A stretch of 64,000 nucleotides of DNA, taken from NCBI GenBank assembly GCA_002270465.1, contig NQOF01000002.1:124001-188000 (forward strand), written 5' to 3'. The stretch is from Blautia hominis. Lineage in GTDB: Bacteria > Bacillota > Clostridia > Lachnospirales > Lachnospiraceae. A program made the position numbers and the translations under genes. Under the pieces are notes generated by a model. The model did no database searches, had not been told where the DNA came from, and was given only the letters and a program-made list of their open reading frames with translations. This document shows positions 34,250 through 42,716 of this stretch, piece by piece. How positions within the stretch are numbered: position 1 is the first letter of the stretch; each line of letters begins with the position of its first letter.

Positions 34250-35485
34250 ATGGCGGTAGTAAAACCATTTTGTGCAGTGCGTCCCCAGGAAAATCTGGCA
34301 TCAAAGATCGCCGCACTGCCTTATGATGTATATAACAGAAAAGAGGCGAAAGAGGAAACCGAAAAAAATCCGTATTCTTTTTTGAAAATTGACCGGCCGG
34401 AGACACAGTTTCCGGATGATGTGGATATGTATGCACCTGAGGTTTACAAAAAGGCCAGAAAGATATTCTGGAACATGATGGAAGACGGAGATTTTCTTCA
34501 GGATGTGGACCCGAATTTTTATCTCTATGAACTGACCAGAAACGGACATGTACAGACAGGGATCGTGGCTTGTGCTTCCATTGATGATTACATGAACGGC
34601 ATCATCAAAAAACATGAGAATACCAGGGTGGAGAAAGAGCTGGACCGCATTCGCCACGTGGATGTACTGGAGGCACAGACAGGTCCTATTTTCTTGGCTT
34701 ACCGTGCAAATGCGGATTTCAGACACCTGATAGAGGTGAAAAAGAAGGATTTCCCTATTTTTAACTTTGTATCAGAGGATGGGATCCGGCACAGGGGATG
34801 GATGATCTATGAGTCGGCCATGACCCACAAGATAGAAAAAACCTTCCGGGCCATGGACAGCATTTATATTGCGGACGGTCATCACAGGGCAGCCTCAGCC
34901 ATTAAAGCGGGGCTGAAACGGCGCCAGGAGAATCCCAATTATACAGGCAGGGAGCCGTTCAATTATTTCCTGTGTACCCTGTTTGCGGATGAGGAGCTGG
35001 AAATCCTGGATTATAACCGGGTGGTGAAAGACTTAAACGGCTGTTCCGAGGAGGAGTTCCTGGAAAAAGTAAGAGAACGATTCTATGTATCAGAACCCGG
35101 AACAGAAGCGGTATCTCCCCGGCAAAAGGGTGAATTCGGCATGTATCTGGGTGACAGATGGTATACACTCAACATAAAGGACGAATATCGTTCCCCGGAT
35201 GTGGTGGACGGACTGGATGTGGCTTTGCTGCAGAACAATCTGCTGGAGCCTGTGCTGGGAATCCGGGAGCCGGCAAAAGACCCCCGCATTGATTTTATCG
35301 GAGGGATCCGGGGGCTGGGTGAGCTGGAAAAACGTGTTTTGACAGACTGTAAAGCAGCTTTTTCCATGTACCCCACTTCCATGGCAGAGCTTTTTGCTGT
35401 TGCAGATGCCGGAAAGCTCATGCCGCCAAAATCCACCTGGTTTGAGCCTAAACTCAGAAGCGGACTGTTTATCCACAGGATATAG
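34250..35485 (+). CDS. DUF1015 family protein
   Basis: A 411-residue protein of the DUF1015 family, conserved in anaerobes near serine-synthesis genes. AAGGAGAG lies 8 bases before ATG 34250, so the longer frame from 34148 is rejected. Family features: VKPFCAVRP and LPYDVYNRKEA at the N-terminus, the central IYIADGHHRAASAIKAG (His/Asp-rich, like a phosphate or metal site), and FIGGIRGLGELEKRV near the end. The biochemical role is not established. The context suggests a link to serine or one-carbon metabolism. hydE follows only 3 bases after the stop. Confidence 0.85.
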   Translation: MAVVKPFCAVRPQENLASKIAALPYDVYNRKEAKEETEKNPYSFLKIDRPETQFPDDVDMYAPEVYKKARKIFWNMMEDGDFLQDVDPNFYLYELTRNGHVQTGIVACASIDDYMNGIIKKHENTRVEKELDRIRHVDVLEAQTGPIFLAYRANADFRHLIEVKKKDFPIFNFVSEDGIRHRGWMIYESAMTHKIEKTFRAMDSIYIADGHHRAASAIKAGLKRRQENPNYTGREPFNYFLCTLFADEELEILDYNRVVKDLNGCSEEEFLEKVRERFYVSEPGTEAVSPRQKGEFGMYLGDRWYTLNIKDEYRSPDVVDGLDVALLQNNLLEPVLGIREPAKDPRIDFIGGIRGLGELEKRVLTDCKAAFSMYPTSMAELFAVADAGKLMPPKSTWFEPKLRSGLFIHRI

Positions 35486-35488
35486 AAT

Positions 35489-36547
35489 ATGAGAGAGCAT
35501 TTATATGATAAGATCGATCGTCTGGAAGCAGGGGAATCCCTGGACAGGGAGACCTATACGGAGCTGATCGAAAAGCGGGATGAGGAACTTGCCGGTTATC
35601 TGTTTGCTAAAGCAGCACAGATGCGGGAGAAATTTTACGGCAGCCGTATTTACATAAGAGGACTGATTGAGTTTACCAATTACTGCAGAAACGACTGTTA
35701 TTACTGCGGGATCCGAAAAGGGAACCGCAGGGCAGAGCGTTACCGCCTTGAGAGGGAAGAAATCCTAGAGTGCTGCACAAAGGGCTATTCTCTTGGCTTC
35801 CGAACTTTTGTGCTGCAGGGGGGTGAGGACCCCTGGTATACGGATGACAGGATCACAGAACTGGTCCGTACCATAAAGAAAAAATACAGCGACTGTGCTG
35901 TGACTCTCTCCGTTGGGGAAAAGGAGAGGGAGAGTTATGAACGGTATTTTGAAGCAGGGGCGGACCGGTATCTGCTCAGACATGAGACAATCTGCGAAAA
36001 ACACTATAAAACCCTGCATCCGCCTTCCATGTCCTATGCTCACAGGCAGGAATGCCTGAAAAATCTAAAGGATATTGGATTTCAGACAGGATGCGGTTTC
36101 ATGGTGGGAACACCGGGACAGACGGCGGAGGATCTGGCAGATGAACTGCTCTTTTTAAAAGAATTCCAGCCAGCCATGGTGGGGATCGGGCCTTTTATTC
36201 CGCACAGGGACACTCCTTTGGGGAATCAGGCACCGGGAAGCGCAGAGCTTACCCTGTATCTGCTGGGATTGATCCGTCTGCTGCTTCCAAAAGTCCTTCT
36301 GCCTGCCACAACTGCCCTTGGAACCATTTCCCATGACGGGCGGGAGCGGGGGATACTGGCAGGGGCCAATGTGGTGATGCCAAACTTATCGGCTTCACTG
36401 GTACAGGGAAAATACGAACTGTACGACCATAAGATTTACACAGGCGCAGAAAATGCCGCCGAACTGGAACTTCTTCGCAGCCGCATGAAAAAAATCGGCT
36501 GTGAAGTGACTGTAGACCGGGGAGACACTAAAATGGATACCCGGTAA
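35489..36547 (+). CDS. hydE: [FeFe] hydrogenase H-cluster maturase HydE (radical SAM)
   Basis: A radical-SAM enzyme needed to build the diiron subcluster of [FeFe] hydrogenase. The CX3CX2C cluster motif is CRNDCYYCG (about residues 67-75). A conserved RLEREEILECC follows, then LQGGEDPWYTD, RHETICEKHYKTLHPP and GFMVGTPGQT. All of these are typical of HydE. The length is 352 aa. It is the first of three maturases in the order E-G-F. They must serve both hydrogenases in this window. Confidence 0.95.
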   Translation: MREHLYDKIDRLEAGESLDRETYTELIEKRDEELAGYLFAKAAQMREKFYGSRIYIRGLIEFTNYCRNDCYYCGIRKGNRRAERYRLEREEILECCTKGYSLGFRTFVLQGGEDPWYTDDRITELVRTIKKKYSDCAVTLSVGEKERESYERYFEAGADRYLLRHETICEKHYKTLHPPSMSYAHRQECLKNLKDIGFQTGCGFMVGTPGQTAEDLADELLFLKEFQPAMVGIGPFIPHRDTPLGNQAPGSAELTLYLLGLIRLLLPKVLLPATTALGTISHDGRERGILAGANVVMPNLSASLVQGKYELYDHKIYTGAENAAELELLRSRMKKIGCEVTVDRGDTKMDTR

Positions 36548-36568
36548 AGAGAAAAGGAGAGGGTAAAA

Positions 36569-37990
36569 ATGAGTTACGATCCGAAATCACTGAAAGCAGA
36601 GGAATTTATTTCTCACGAAGAAATCCAGGAGACACTTGCCTATGCTGAGGCAAATAAGCACAATGAGGCGCTTATTGACCAGATCATTGAGAAGGCAAAG
36701 CTTCGTAAGGGCCTGACCCACAGGGAAGCTTCCGTACTGCTTAACTGCGACATCGAGGAGAAGAACCAGGAGATCTATAAACTGGCTGAACAGATTAAAA
36801 AGGATTTCTACGGGAACCGGATTGTTATGTTTGCGCCCCTTTATCTGTCCAATTACTGTATCAACGGCTGTGTGTACTGTCCCTATCACAGGAAAAACAA
36901 ACATATAGCAAGAAAGAAACTGACACAGGAGGAGATCGTAAAAGAGGTAACAGCTCTGCAGGATATGGGCCATAAGCGCCTTGCCCTGGAAGCGGGCGAG
37001 GACCCTCAGAACAATCCCATTGAATACATACTGGAGAGCATCAAAACCATTTACAGCATCAAACATAAAAACGGAGCCATCCGCCGTGTCAACGTAAATA
37101 TTGCCGCCACCACAGTGGAGGATTACAGAAAACTGAAAGATGCCGGTATTGGCACCTACATCCTCTTCCAGGAGACCTACCACAAAGAGAGCTACAAGAA
37201 GCTTCATCCCACAGGACCAAAGAGCAATTACGATTATCACACCGAGGCCATGGACAGAGCGATGGAAGGCGGTATCGACGATGTAGGTCTTGGGGTACTG
37301 TTCGGGCTGGAGATGTACCGCTATGAATTTGCAGGGCTTCTTATGCATGCAGAGCATCTGGAAGCTGTCCATGGTGTGGGACCTCACACCATCAGTGTTC
37401 CGAGAGTGAAACATGCGGACGATATAGATCCCTCTGCGTTTGATAACGGCATTGATGATGATATCTTCGCCAAATTGGTTGCCTGTATCCGAATTGCAGT
37501 GCCGTATACAGGCATGATCATTTCCACAAGGGAAAGCAAAGAGTGCAGGGAGAGAGTGCTTCACCTGGGGATCTCCCAGATCAGCGGCGCTTCCAGAACA
37601 AGTGTGGGTGGTTACAGCGAACCGGAACCGGAAGATGAGAATTCCGAACAGTTCGATGTGTCTGATAAGAGAACCCTGGACGAGGTGGTGCACTGGCTGA
37701 TGGATATGAAATATATCCCCAGCTTCTGTACCGCATGTTACAGGGAAGGCAGAACGGGGGACCGGTTTATGAGTCTGTGTAAGACAGGACAGATCCAGAA
37801 CTGCTGTCATCCCAATGCGCTGATGACCCTGAAAGAGTTCCTCATGGACTATGCAAGCCCAGAGACAAGAAAGATCGGGGAAGAGCTGATCCAATCTGAG
37901 CTTGTGAACATTCCAAGGGAAAGGACAAGGGAGATCGTAGTGGAACGCCTGGCAAAGATTGAAAATGGAGAGAGGGATTTCCGTTTCTGA
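36569..37990 (+). CDS. hydG: [FeFe] hydrogenase H-cluster maturase HydG (radical SAM, tyrosine lyase)
   Basis: Splits tyrosine to make the CO and CN ligands of the H-cluster. 473 aa, standard. The radical-SAM motif is CINGCVYCPYH (about residues 96-106). The C-terminal domain carries the second cluster ligands in SFCTACYREGRTGDRFM and GQIQNCCHPNA. AAAGGAGAGGG precedes ATG 36569, 21 bases after hydE. The tyrosine-lyase assignment is certain by family, separating it from the related ThiH. Confidence 0.97.
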   Translation: MSYDPKSLKAEEFISHEEIQETLAYAEANKHNEALIDQIIEKAKLRKGLTHREASVLLNCDIEEKNQEIYKLAEQIKKDFYGNRIVMFAPLYLSNYCINGCVYCPYHRKNKHIARKKLTQEEIVKEVTALQDMGHKRLALEAGEDPQNNPIEYILESIKTIYSIKHKNGAIRRVNVNIAATTVEDYRKLKDAGIGTYILFQETYHKESYKKLHPTGPKSNYDYHTEAMDRAMEGGIDDVGLGVLFGLEMYRYEFAGLLMHAEHLEAVHGVGPHTISVPRVKHADDIDPSAFDNGIDDDIFAKLVACIRIAVPYTGMIISTRESKECRERVLHLGISQISGASRTSVGGYSEPEPEDENSEQFDVSDKRTLDEVVHWLMDMKYIPSFCTACYREGRTGDRFMSLCKTGQIQNCCHPNALMTLKEFLMDYASPETRKIGEELIQSELVNIPRERTREIVVERLAKIENGERDFRF

Positions 37991-38003
37991 GAGGAGGATA
38001 CAC

Positions 38004-39191
38004 ATGAGTCTGAATGCAGCACCCTCCGCAAACCGGGTACATATCAGCTTTTTCGGACGCCGTAACACCGGAAAGTCCAGCCTGCTCAATGCGGTTACCG
38101 GACAGGATATGGCAGTGGTATCTGATGTTAAAGGGACAACTACCGATCCGGTGCAAAAAGCTATGGAGCTTCTGCCAATAGGCCCTGTTTTACTGATTGA
38201 TACGCCGGGGATGGATGATGACCAGGAAGGCCTTGGCATCCTCAGAGTAAAGAAAGCAGAGCAGGTGCTCCACAAAACCGATGTTGCAGTCCTGGTTGCA
38301 GAGGCAGGGAAAGAACTGACCTCCATGGAACGGCAGTTAATAGAACTCTTTGAGAAGAGAGGGCTGCCTTATCTGCTGGTCTATAACAAGATGGATTTAC
38401 TGTCGGAGGAAAAAATACCGGAGACAGACCATGAAATCTATGTGAGTGCCCAGAAAGGCATCCATATCTTTGAACTGAAGGAGAAACTGGGAAGCCTTGC
38501 AGGAGAAGGGCAGGAGCATCCCCTTGTAAAGGATTTGGTATCACCGGGGGATTTTGTGCTCCTGGTGATCCCCATTGATAAAGCAGCGCCGAAGGGCAGA
38601 CTGATCTTGCCGCAGCAGCAGGTCATCAGGGAACTTTTGGATACCGGAGCAGTGCCTCTTGCCGTACAGGATGACAGGGTGGAGGATGTGCTGGGGCGTC
38701 TTGGGGAGAAACCGCGGCTTGTGATTACGGACAGTCAGGTGTTCGGCAAAGTGAGCAGAGCAGTTCCGGCGGCTATACCGCTCACTTCTTTCTCTATTTT
38801 ATTTGCGCGGTACAAAGGGATTTTGGACGGTGCACTGAAAGGCGCGTATACGCTTGATGATCTGAAGGACCAAGATAAAGTGCTGATCAGTGAAGGCTGT
38901 ACCCATCACCGGCAGTGCAATGATATCGGCACTGTGAAGATGCCCCGCTGGATTGAAACGCATACCGGAAAGAAGCCGGAGTTTGTCTTTACCTCCGGAA
39001 CCGGATTTCCGGAAGATTTGACACCGTACCGGCTGGTGGTGCACTGTGGAGGCTGTATGCTCAATGAGCGTGAAATGCAGTGGCGCAGAAATCAGGCTGT
39101 CTCACAGGGAGTGCCCATGACAAATTACGGCATAGCCATTGCGCATATGAACGGTATTTTGCAGCGGAGCCTGGAAATATTCCGGCGATGA
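38004..39191 (+). CDS. hydF: [FeFe] hydrogenase maturation GTPase HydF
   Basis: A scaffold and GTPase that assembles the diiron unit and hands it to the hydrogenase. ATG 38004 has GAGGAGG upstream. The open frame from 37959 overlaps hydG and is not needed. The N-terminal GTPase has P-loop GRRNTGKSSLLNAV, switch-like GTTTDPVQKA, DTPGMDD and NKMD. A dimerisation domain follows. The C-terminal FeS domain has its ligands in EGCTHHRQCND and VVHCGGCMLN. 395 aa. It completes the E-G-F set. Confidence 0.97.
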   Translation: MSLNAAPSANRVHISFFGRRNTGKSSLLNAVTGQDMAVVSDVKGTTTDPVQKAMELLPIGPVLLIDTPGMDDDQEGLGILRVKKAEQVLHKTDVAVLVAEAGKELTSMERQLIELFEKRGLPYLLVYNKMDLLSEEKIPETDHEIYVSAQKGIHIFELKEKLGSLAGEGQEHPLVKDLVSPGDFVLLVIPIDKAAPKGRLILPQQQVIRELLDTGAVPLAVQDDRVEDVLGRLGEKPRLVITDSQVFGKVSRAVPAAIPLTSFSILFARYKGILDGALKGAYTLDDLKDQDKVLISEGCTHHRQCNDIGTVKMPRWIETHTGKKPEFVFTSGTGFPEDLTPYRLVVHCGGCMLNEREMQWRRNQAVSQGVPMTNYGIAIAHMNGILQRSLEIFRR

Positions 39192-39239
39192 GTAACGGAT
39201 ACAGGGACAGATCACTGTACCGGGCGGGAGGGTATCTTT

Positions 39240-39731
39240 ATGGAGTTTGTTGCGATTGATGAGACAAACCGGGAATGCGTCAATGAATTTATAGAAAGCC
39301 AATGGCATGCAGCGGAGATGGTCATACGCGGCAGTGTTGTGGATATGACCGGGACAGAGGGCATTGTTGTCTGGGAAAAGGGAAATATTGTGGGACTTCT
39401 GACGTATTTGATCAGGGACGGCATCTGTGAAATCGTATCCCTGGACAGCCGCCAGGAGGGCAGAGGCATCGGAAGGACCTTAATTGAGAAGATAAAAGAG
39501 ACTGCAAGAAGGAAAAAATGCAGAAGGCTTGTGGTGATCACAACAAATGACAATATCCAGGCCATACGGTTTTACCAGCGCTGCGGGTTTGATATGGCCC
39601 ATCTGTATCACAATGCCCTGAACCTTTCAAGAAAGCTGAAACCGGAGATTCCTCTTATAGGGGCAAACGGAATTCCTCTGATGCATGAGATAGAATTTGT
39701 AATGGATCTGGAACCGTTGAGGAATAGATAG
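39240..39731 (+). CDS. GNAT-family N-acetyltransferase
   Basis: A 163-residue acetyltransferase. The acetyl-CoA loop is SLDSRQEGRGIGRTLIEKI (about 64-82). It is followed by RRLVVITTNDNIQAIRFYQR and GFDMAHLYHNAL, which is the usual C-terminal arrangement. The last part (LIGANGIPLMHEIEFVMDL) is also family-typical. GGGAGGG precedes ATG 39240. It sits after hydF with only 48 bases between, so it may be read through, but nothing links it to hydrogenase maturation. Confidence 0.9.
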   Translation: MEFVAIDETNRECVNEFIESQWHAAEMVIRGSVVDMTGTEGIVVWEKGNIVGLLTYLIRDGICEIVSLDSRQEGRGIGRTLIEKIKETARRKKCRRLVVITTNDNIQAIRFYQRCGFDMAHLYHNALNLSRKLKPEIPLIGANGIPLMHEIEFVMDLEPLRNR

Positions 39732-39787
39732 GGAAAAATGCTCCAATGGGAAAGAAATATGAAAAAGCAGAAGCAGGAGGACGAGAG

Positions 39788-40882
39788 ATGTATGCAGATT
39801 ACAGTAATGGCCTGGTGAATTTGTCCTGTTCTGTTTTAAAACGTTTTGGTGCTCGCTACAGCCATAAGACTTTACCCTGTGTGGACGAATGGATGAAAAA
39901 AGGGTATAAGAATATTGTAGTGGTTCTGTTGGATGGGATGGGCTGCGATGCACTGGAGTTTCATCTGAAACAAGATGGATTCTTTAAAGCGCATGATAGA
40001 TGTCATATCTCATCTGTTTTTCCGCCCACTACAACGGCGGCTACCACTACCATGGAAAGCGGGCTGACACCAGTGGAACATGGGTGGCTGGGATGGAGTC
40101 TGTACTTCAGTGAAATCCATAAGATTGTAAATGCCTTTACGAATCAGGACCAGTATAAAAGAATTCCGGCAGAAGATTACCATGTTGCCAGTCGTTATAT
40201 TCCTTACACAAATGTTTATGAGAAGATAAACCGGGCAGGGATTGGACATGGATATAGCGTGTCCCACTTTGGCACTCATAAAATAGAAACCTTGGATGAG
40301 ATGTGCGATGAAGTTGTCAGACTTTGCGGACAGGCAGGTGAAAAATATATTTATGCCTACTGGGAAGAACCGGACAGTACCATGCATGACACAGGATGCC
40401 ATAGTGAAAAGGTGACAGAACAGCTGCAGTATCTGGAAGAGAAGATCGCCATGATGTCTGAGCAATTGAATGACACGTTATTGATGGTCACAGCCGACCA
40501 TGGTCATATTGATCTTTCCCATTATATTTTGACAGATTATCCGGAAATGATGGAAATGTTGAGATTTCCCATATCAGTGGAAGCCAGAGCATCGGCATTC
40601 TATGTTAAAAAAGAATTTCTGCATGAATTTGAGGAAAGATTTAACCGGAATTTTGGAAAAGACTTCCTTTTGTTTTCAGCTGAAGAAATGTTGGAAAAAC
40701 AGATTTTTGGAGATGGAGTGCCTCATAAAAAATTCCGGGAGCTGTCCGGTGATTATCTGGCTGTGGGGATTTCCGATAAGGGGTTTGCCTATTCCGAAAA
40801 TCTTCCTATGTTCCGTTCTAATCATGCTGGTATGACAGAACAGGAGATGATGGTTCCCCTTATCGTGGTGGAAAGGCCCTAA
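39788..40882 (+). CDS. Alkaline-phosphatase-superfamily phosphodiesterase/pyrophosphatase
   Basis: A 364-residue cytoplasmic-looking enzyme (no signal peptide) of the type I phosphodiesterase/nucleotide pyrophosphatase group. First metal Asp in VVLLDGMGCDALEF, nucleophile Thr in SSVFPPTTTAATTT, second metal site in AYWEEPDSTMHDTG, and TADHGHIDLSHY. AGGAGG before ATG 39788 shows that the earlier ATG 39746 is not used. The metal-binding set appears complete. The substrate is unknown. Confidence 0.88.
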   Translation: MYADYSNGLVNLSCSVLKRFGARYSHKTLPCVDEWMKKGYKNIVVVLLDGMGCDALEFHLKQDGFFKAHDRCHISSVFPPTTTAATTTMESGLTPVEHGWLGWSLYFSEIHKIVNAFTNQDQYKRIPAEDYHVASRYIPYTNVYEKINRAGIGHGYSVSHFGTHKIETLDEMCDEVVRLCGQAGEKYIYAYWEEPDSTMHDTGCHSEKVTEQLQYLEEKIAMMSEQLNDTLLMVTADHGHIDLSHYILTDYPEMMEMLRFPISVEARASAFYVKKEFLHEFEERFNRNFGKDFLLFSAEEMLEKQIFGDGVPHKKFRELSGDYLAVGISDKGFAYSENLPMFRSNHAGMTEQEMMVPLIVVERP

Positions 40883-40902
40883 AAATAAATATTTATGCAA
40901 AA

Positions 40903-40951
40903 AAAAGAACTTTCTGTCCTGCCGTAAGACGGCCAGGCAGAAAGTTCTTTT
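40903..40951. terminator. Bidirectional terminator
   Basis: AAAAGAACTTTCTG (40903-40916) and its exact complement at 40938-40951, with an inner GCCGT/ACGGC hairpin. A-rich left flank and T-rich right flank. It separates the phosphodiesterase gene from the convergent hydrogenase operon. Confidence 0.9.
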
Positions 40952-41015
40952 GCTGCAGCGGGGGTACTAAAATCCCGCTGCACTATTTTTATATACTGTT
41001 TTTTACAGATCCACT

Positions 41016-42704
41016 TTAGTAACTGTCATTATGCAGCAGTTCATGCTCTTTGCCCTTTAACAGAGTATCATATAGTGACATGATCAGCGGATTTTCGTCA
41101 GCCTTACGGATACTGGTAACATTGTCCGCTTTGTAGAGGCCGTCTTTTCTGGCTGCTTTTGTGCGGTCTCCGGCTCTCGGCGGCTGACCGCCTCCCATGA
41201 TACAGCCGCGGCGGCAGGCCATGATCTCCACAATGTGGTAGTGGGCTTCGCCGCTCTTGATCCTCTCCATGACAGTCTGGGCGTTTGCCAGACCACTGGC
41301 TACACAGACATTCAGCGGAATGCCTTTGTAAGTGACGGAGAATTCCTTGATACCCTCTTCTCCCCGGGCGCCTGTTTCCGCAACGGTATCCATGGTTGCC
41401 TTGTCATGCTTGTCTGCAAAACGGCGGAGCATAGCTTCTGTCACACCACCCGTTACGCCAAAGATAACACCGGCACCGGAACCAAAACCGAACGGCATGT
41501 CACAAGCTTCCGGAATCAGAGTCGGGAACTCAATACCGGAGTTTTTGATCATTCGGATTAATTCTGTGGTAGTGATAACAATATCTGTGTTCTGCTCTCC
41601 GTGGGTAAAACTGTTTGGACGAATGGCTTCCATCTTCTTAGCTGTACACGGCATAATGGAAACAACCACTGTCTTTTTGCCCTGGTTCTTTTCATAACCT
41701 CTGTAATATTCTTTGATGACTGCAGAGAACATTTCCTGAGGAGAACGGCAGGTGGAGAGGTTGTTCTTATACTCCGGATACTGGTCGCAGAGGAATTTCA
41801 CCCATGCGGGACAGCAGGAGGTGAACAGCGGAAGTTTTGAGCTGTCACCCAGACGCTCCAGAAATTCCTTGGACTCTTCCATAATTGTCAAATCCGCGCT
41901 GAACGCAGTATCATAAACTTCATCAAATCCCATACGGTGCAGGACAGCTACCAGCTTGCCCATGACACTGTTTCCTTTGTCAAGGCCAAAGGCATCCCCT
42001 ACTGCAACACGTACGGCCGGAGCTACTTGGGCTACAACCCTTGTATCCGGATCAGCAATGGCTTCCCACACTTCATCCATGTGGGTCTTGATGCTGATGG
42101 CTCCGGTAGGACAGTAGATACGGCACTGGCCGCAGCTTACACAGTCAGTCTCAGCCAGGGTCTTATTGAATGCCGGCATTGCCATGGCGTCGGTTCCGCG
42201 GAAAGCGAATCCCAGAACGCCCAGCCCCTGGATCTCGGAACAGGCACGCACACAGTCGCCGCAGAGAATACATTTGTTGGGGTCCCTGACAATAGAGGGA
42301 GAGCTGGTATCCAGTGGACGGATTTCCCTTGTGTTCTGGAAACGCACATCCGTGATATTCATTCTGTGGGCCAGATCCTGCAGTACGCATTCGCCGCTCT
42401 TTACACAGGTGGTACAGTCACGGCAGTGGGCGGAGAGCAGAAGCTCCACGATCAGTTTTCTGTATTTCTTGATCCTTCCGGAATTGGTGTAGATGACCAT
42501 TCCATCTCTGGGAACCTCTGAGCAGGAGGCAAAGGTACGTCCCCTGTCATCCTCCACAGTACAGAGCCGGCAGGCGCCGAAGGTGGAAACCTCAGAGTGA
42601 TAGCAGAGTGTCGGAAGATTGATTCCAGCTTTCCGGATGACGGAAAGCACATTTTTTTCATCGGTAAATTCTACTTTTCTACCGTCAATCGTCATATATC
42701 CCAT
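41016..42704 (-). CDS. hydA: [FeFe] hydrogenase subunit A (bifurcating HydABC type)
   Basis: A 562-residue catalytic subunit. N-terminal [2Fe-2S] domain: CYHSEVSTFGACRLC. His-Cys [4Fe-4S]: CRDCTTCVKSGEC. Two [4Fe-4S] sites: CILCGDCVRACSEIQG and CVSCGQCRIYCPTGA. H-cluster signatures: TSCCPAWVKF, MPCTAKKMEA, and MACRRGCIMGGGQP. The third has RR where the other hydrogenase has PG, but keeps the cluster Cys. AGGAGGG precedes ATG 42704. With HydB and HydC it is expected to form an NAD- and ferredoxin-dependent electron-bifurcating enzyme. Confidence 0.94.
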   Translation of the reverse strand: MGYMTIDGRKVEFTDEKNVLSVIRKAGINLPTLCYHSEVSTFGACRLCTVEDDRGRTFASCSEVPRDGMVIYTNSGRIKKYRKLIVELLLSAHCRDCTTCVKSGECVLQDLAHRMNITDVRFQNTREIRPLDTSSPSIVRDPNKCILCGDCVRACSEIQGLGVLGFAFRGTDAMAMPAFNKTLAETDCVSCGQCRIYCPTGAISIKTHMDEVWEAIADPDTRVVAQVAPAVRVAVGDAFGLDKGNSVMGKLVAVLHRMGFDEVYDTAFSADLTIMEESKEFLERLGDSSKLPLFTSCCPAWVKFLCDQYPEYKNNLSTCRSPQEMFSAVIKEYYRGYEKNQGKKTVVVSIMPCTAKKMEAIRPNSFTHGEQNTDIVITTTELIRMIKNSGIEFPTLIPEACDMPFGFGSGAGVIFGVTGGVTEAMLRRFADKHDKATMDTVAETGARGEEGIKEFSVTYKGIPLNVCVASGLANAQTVMERIKSGEAHYHIVEIMACRRGCIMGGGQPPRAGDRTKAARKDGLYKADNVTSIRKADENPLIMSLYDTLLKGKEHELLHNDSY

Positions 42705-42716
42705 ATTAAAACCCTC

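Noticed and set aside
36587-38326. 579-codon minus-strand ORF
   Set aside because: It covers hydG and part of hydF in antisense. The composition (His, Cys, Leu rich) is that of a shadow frame.
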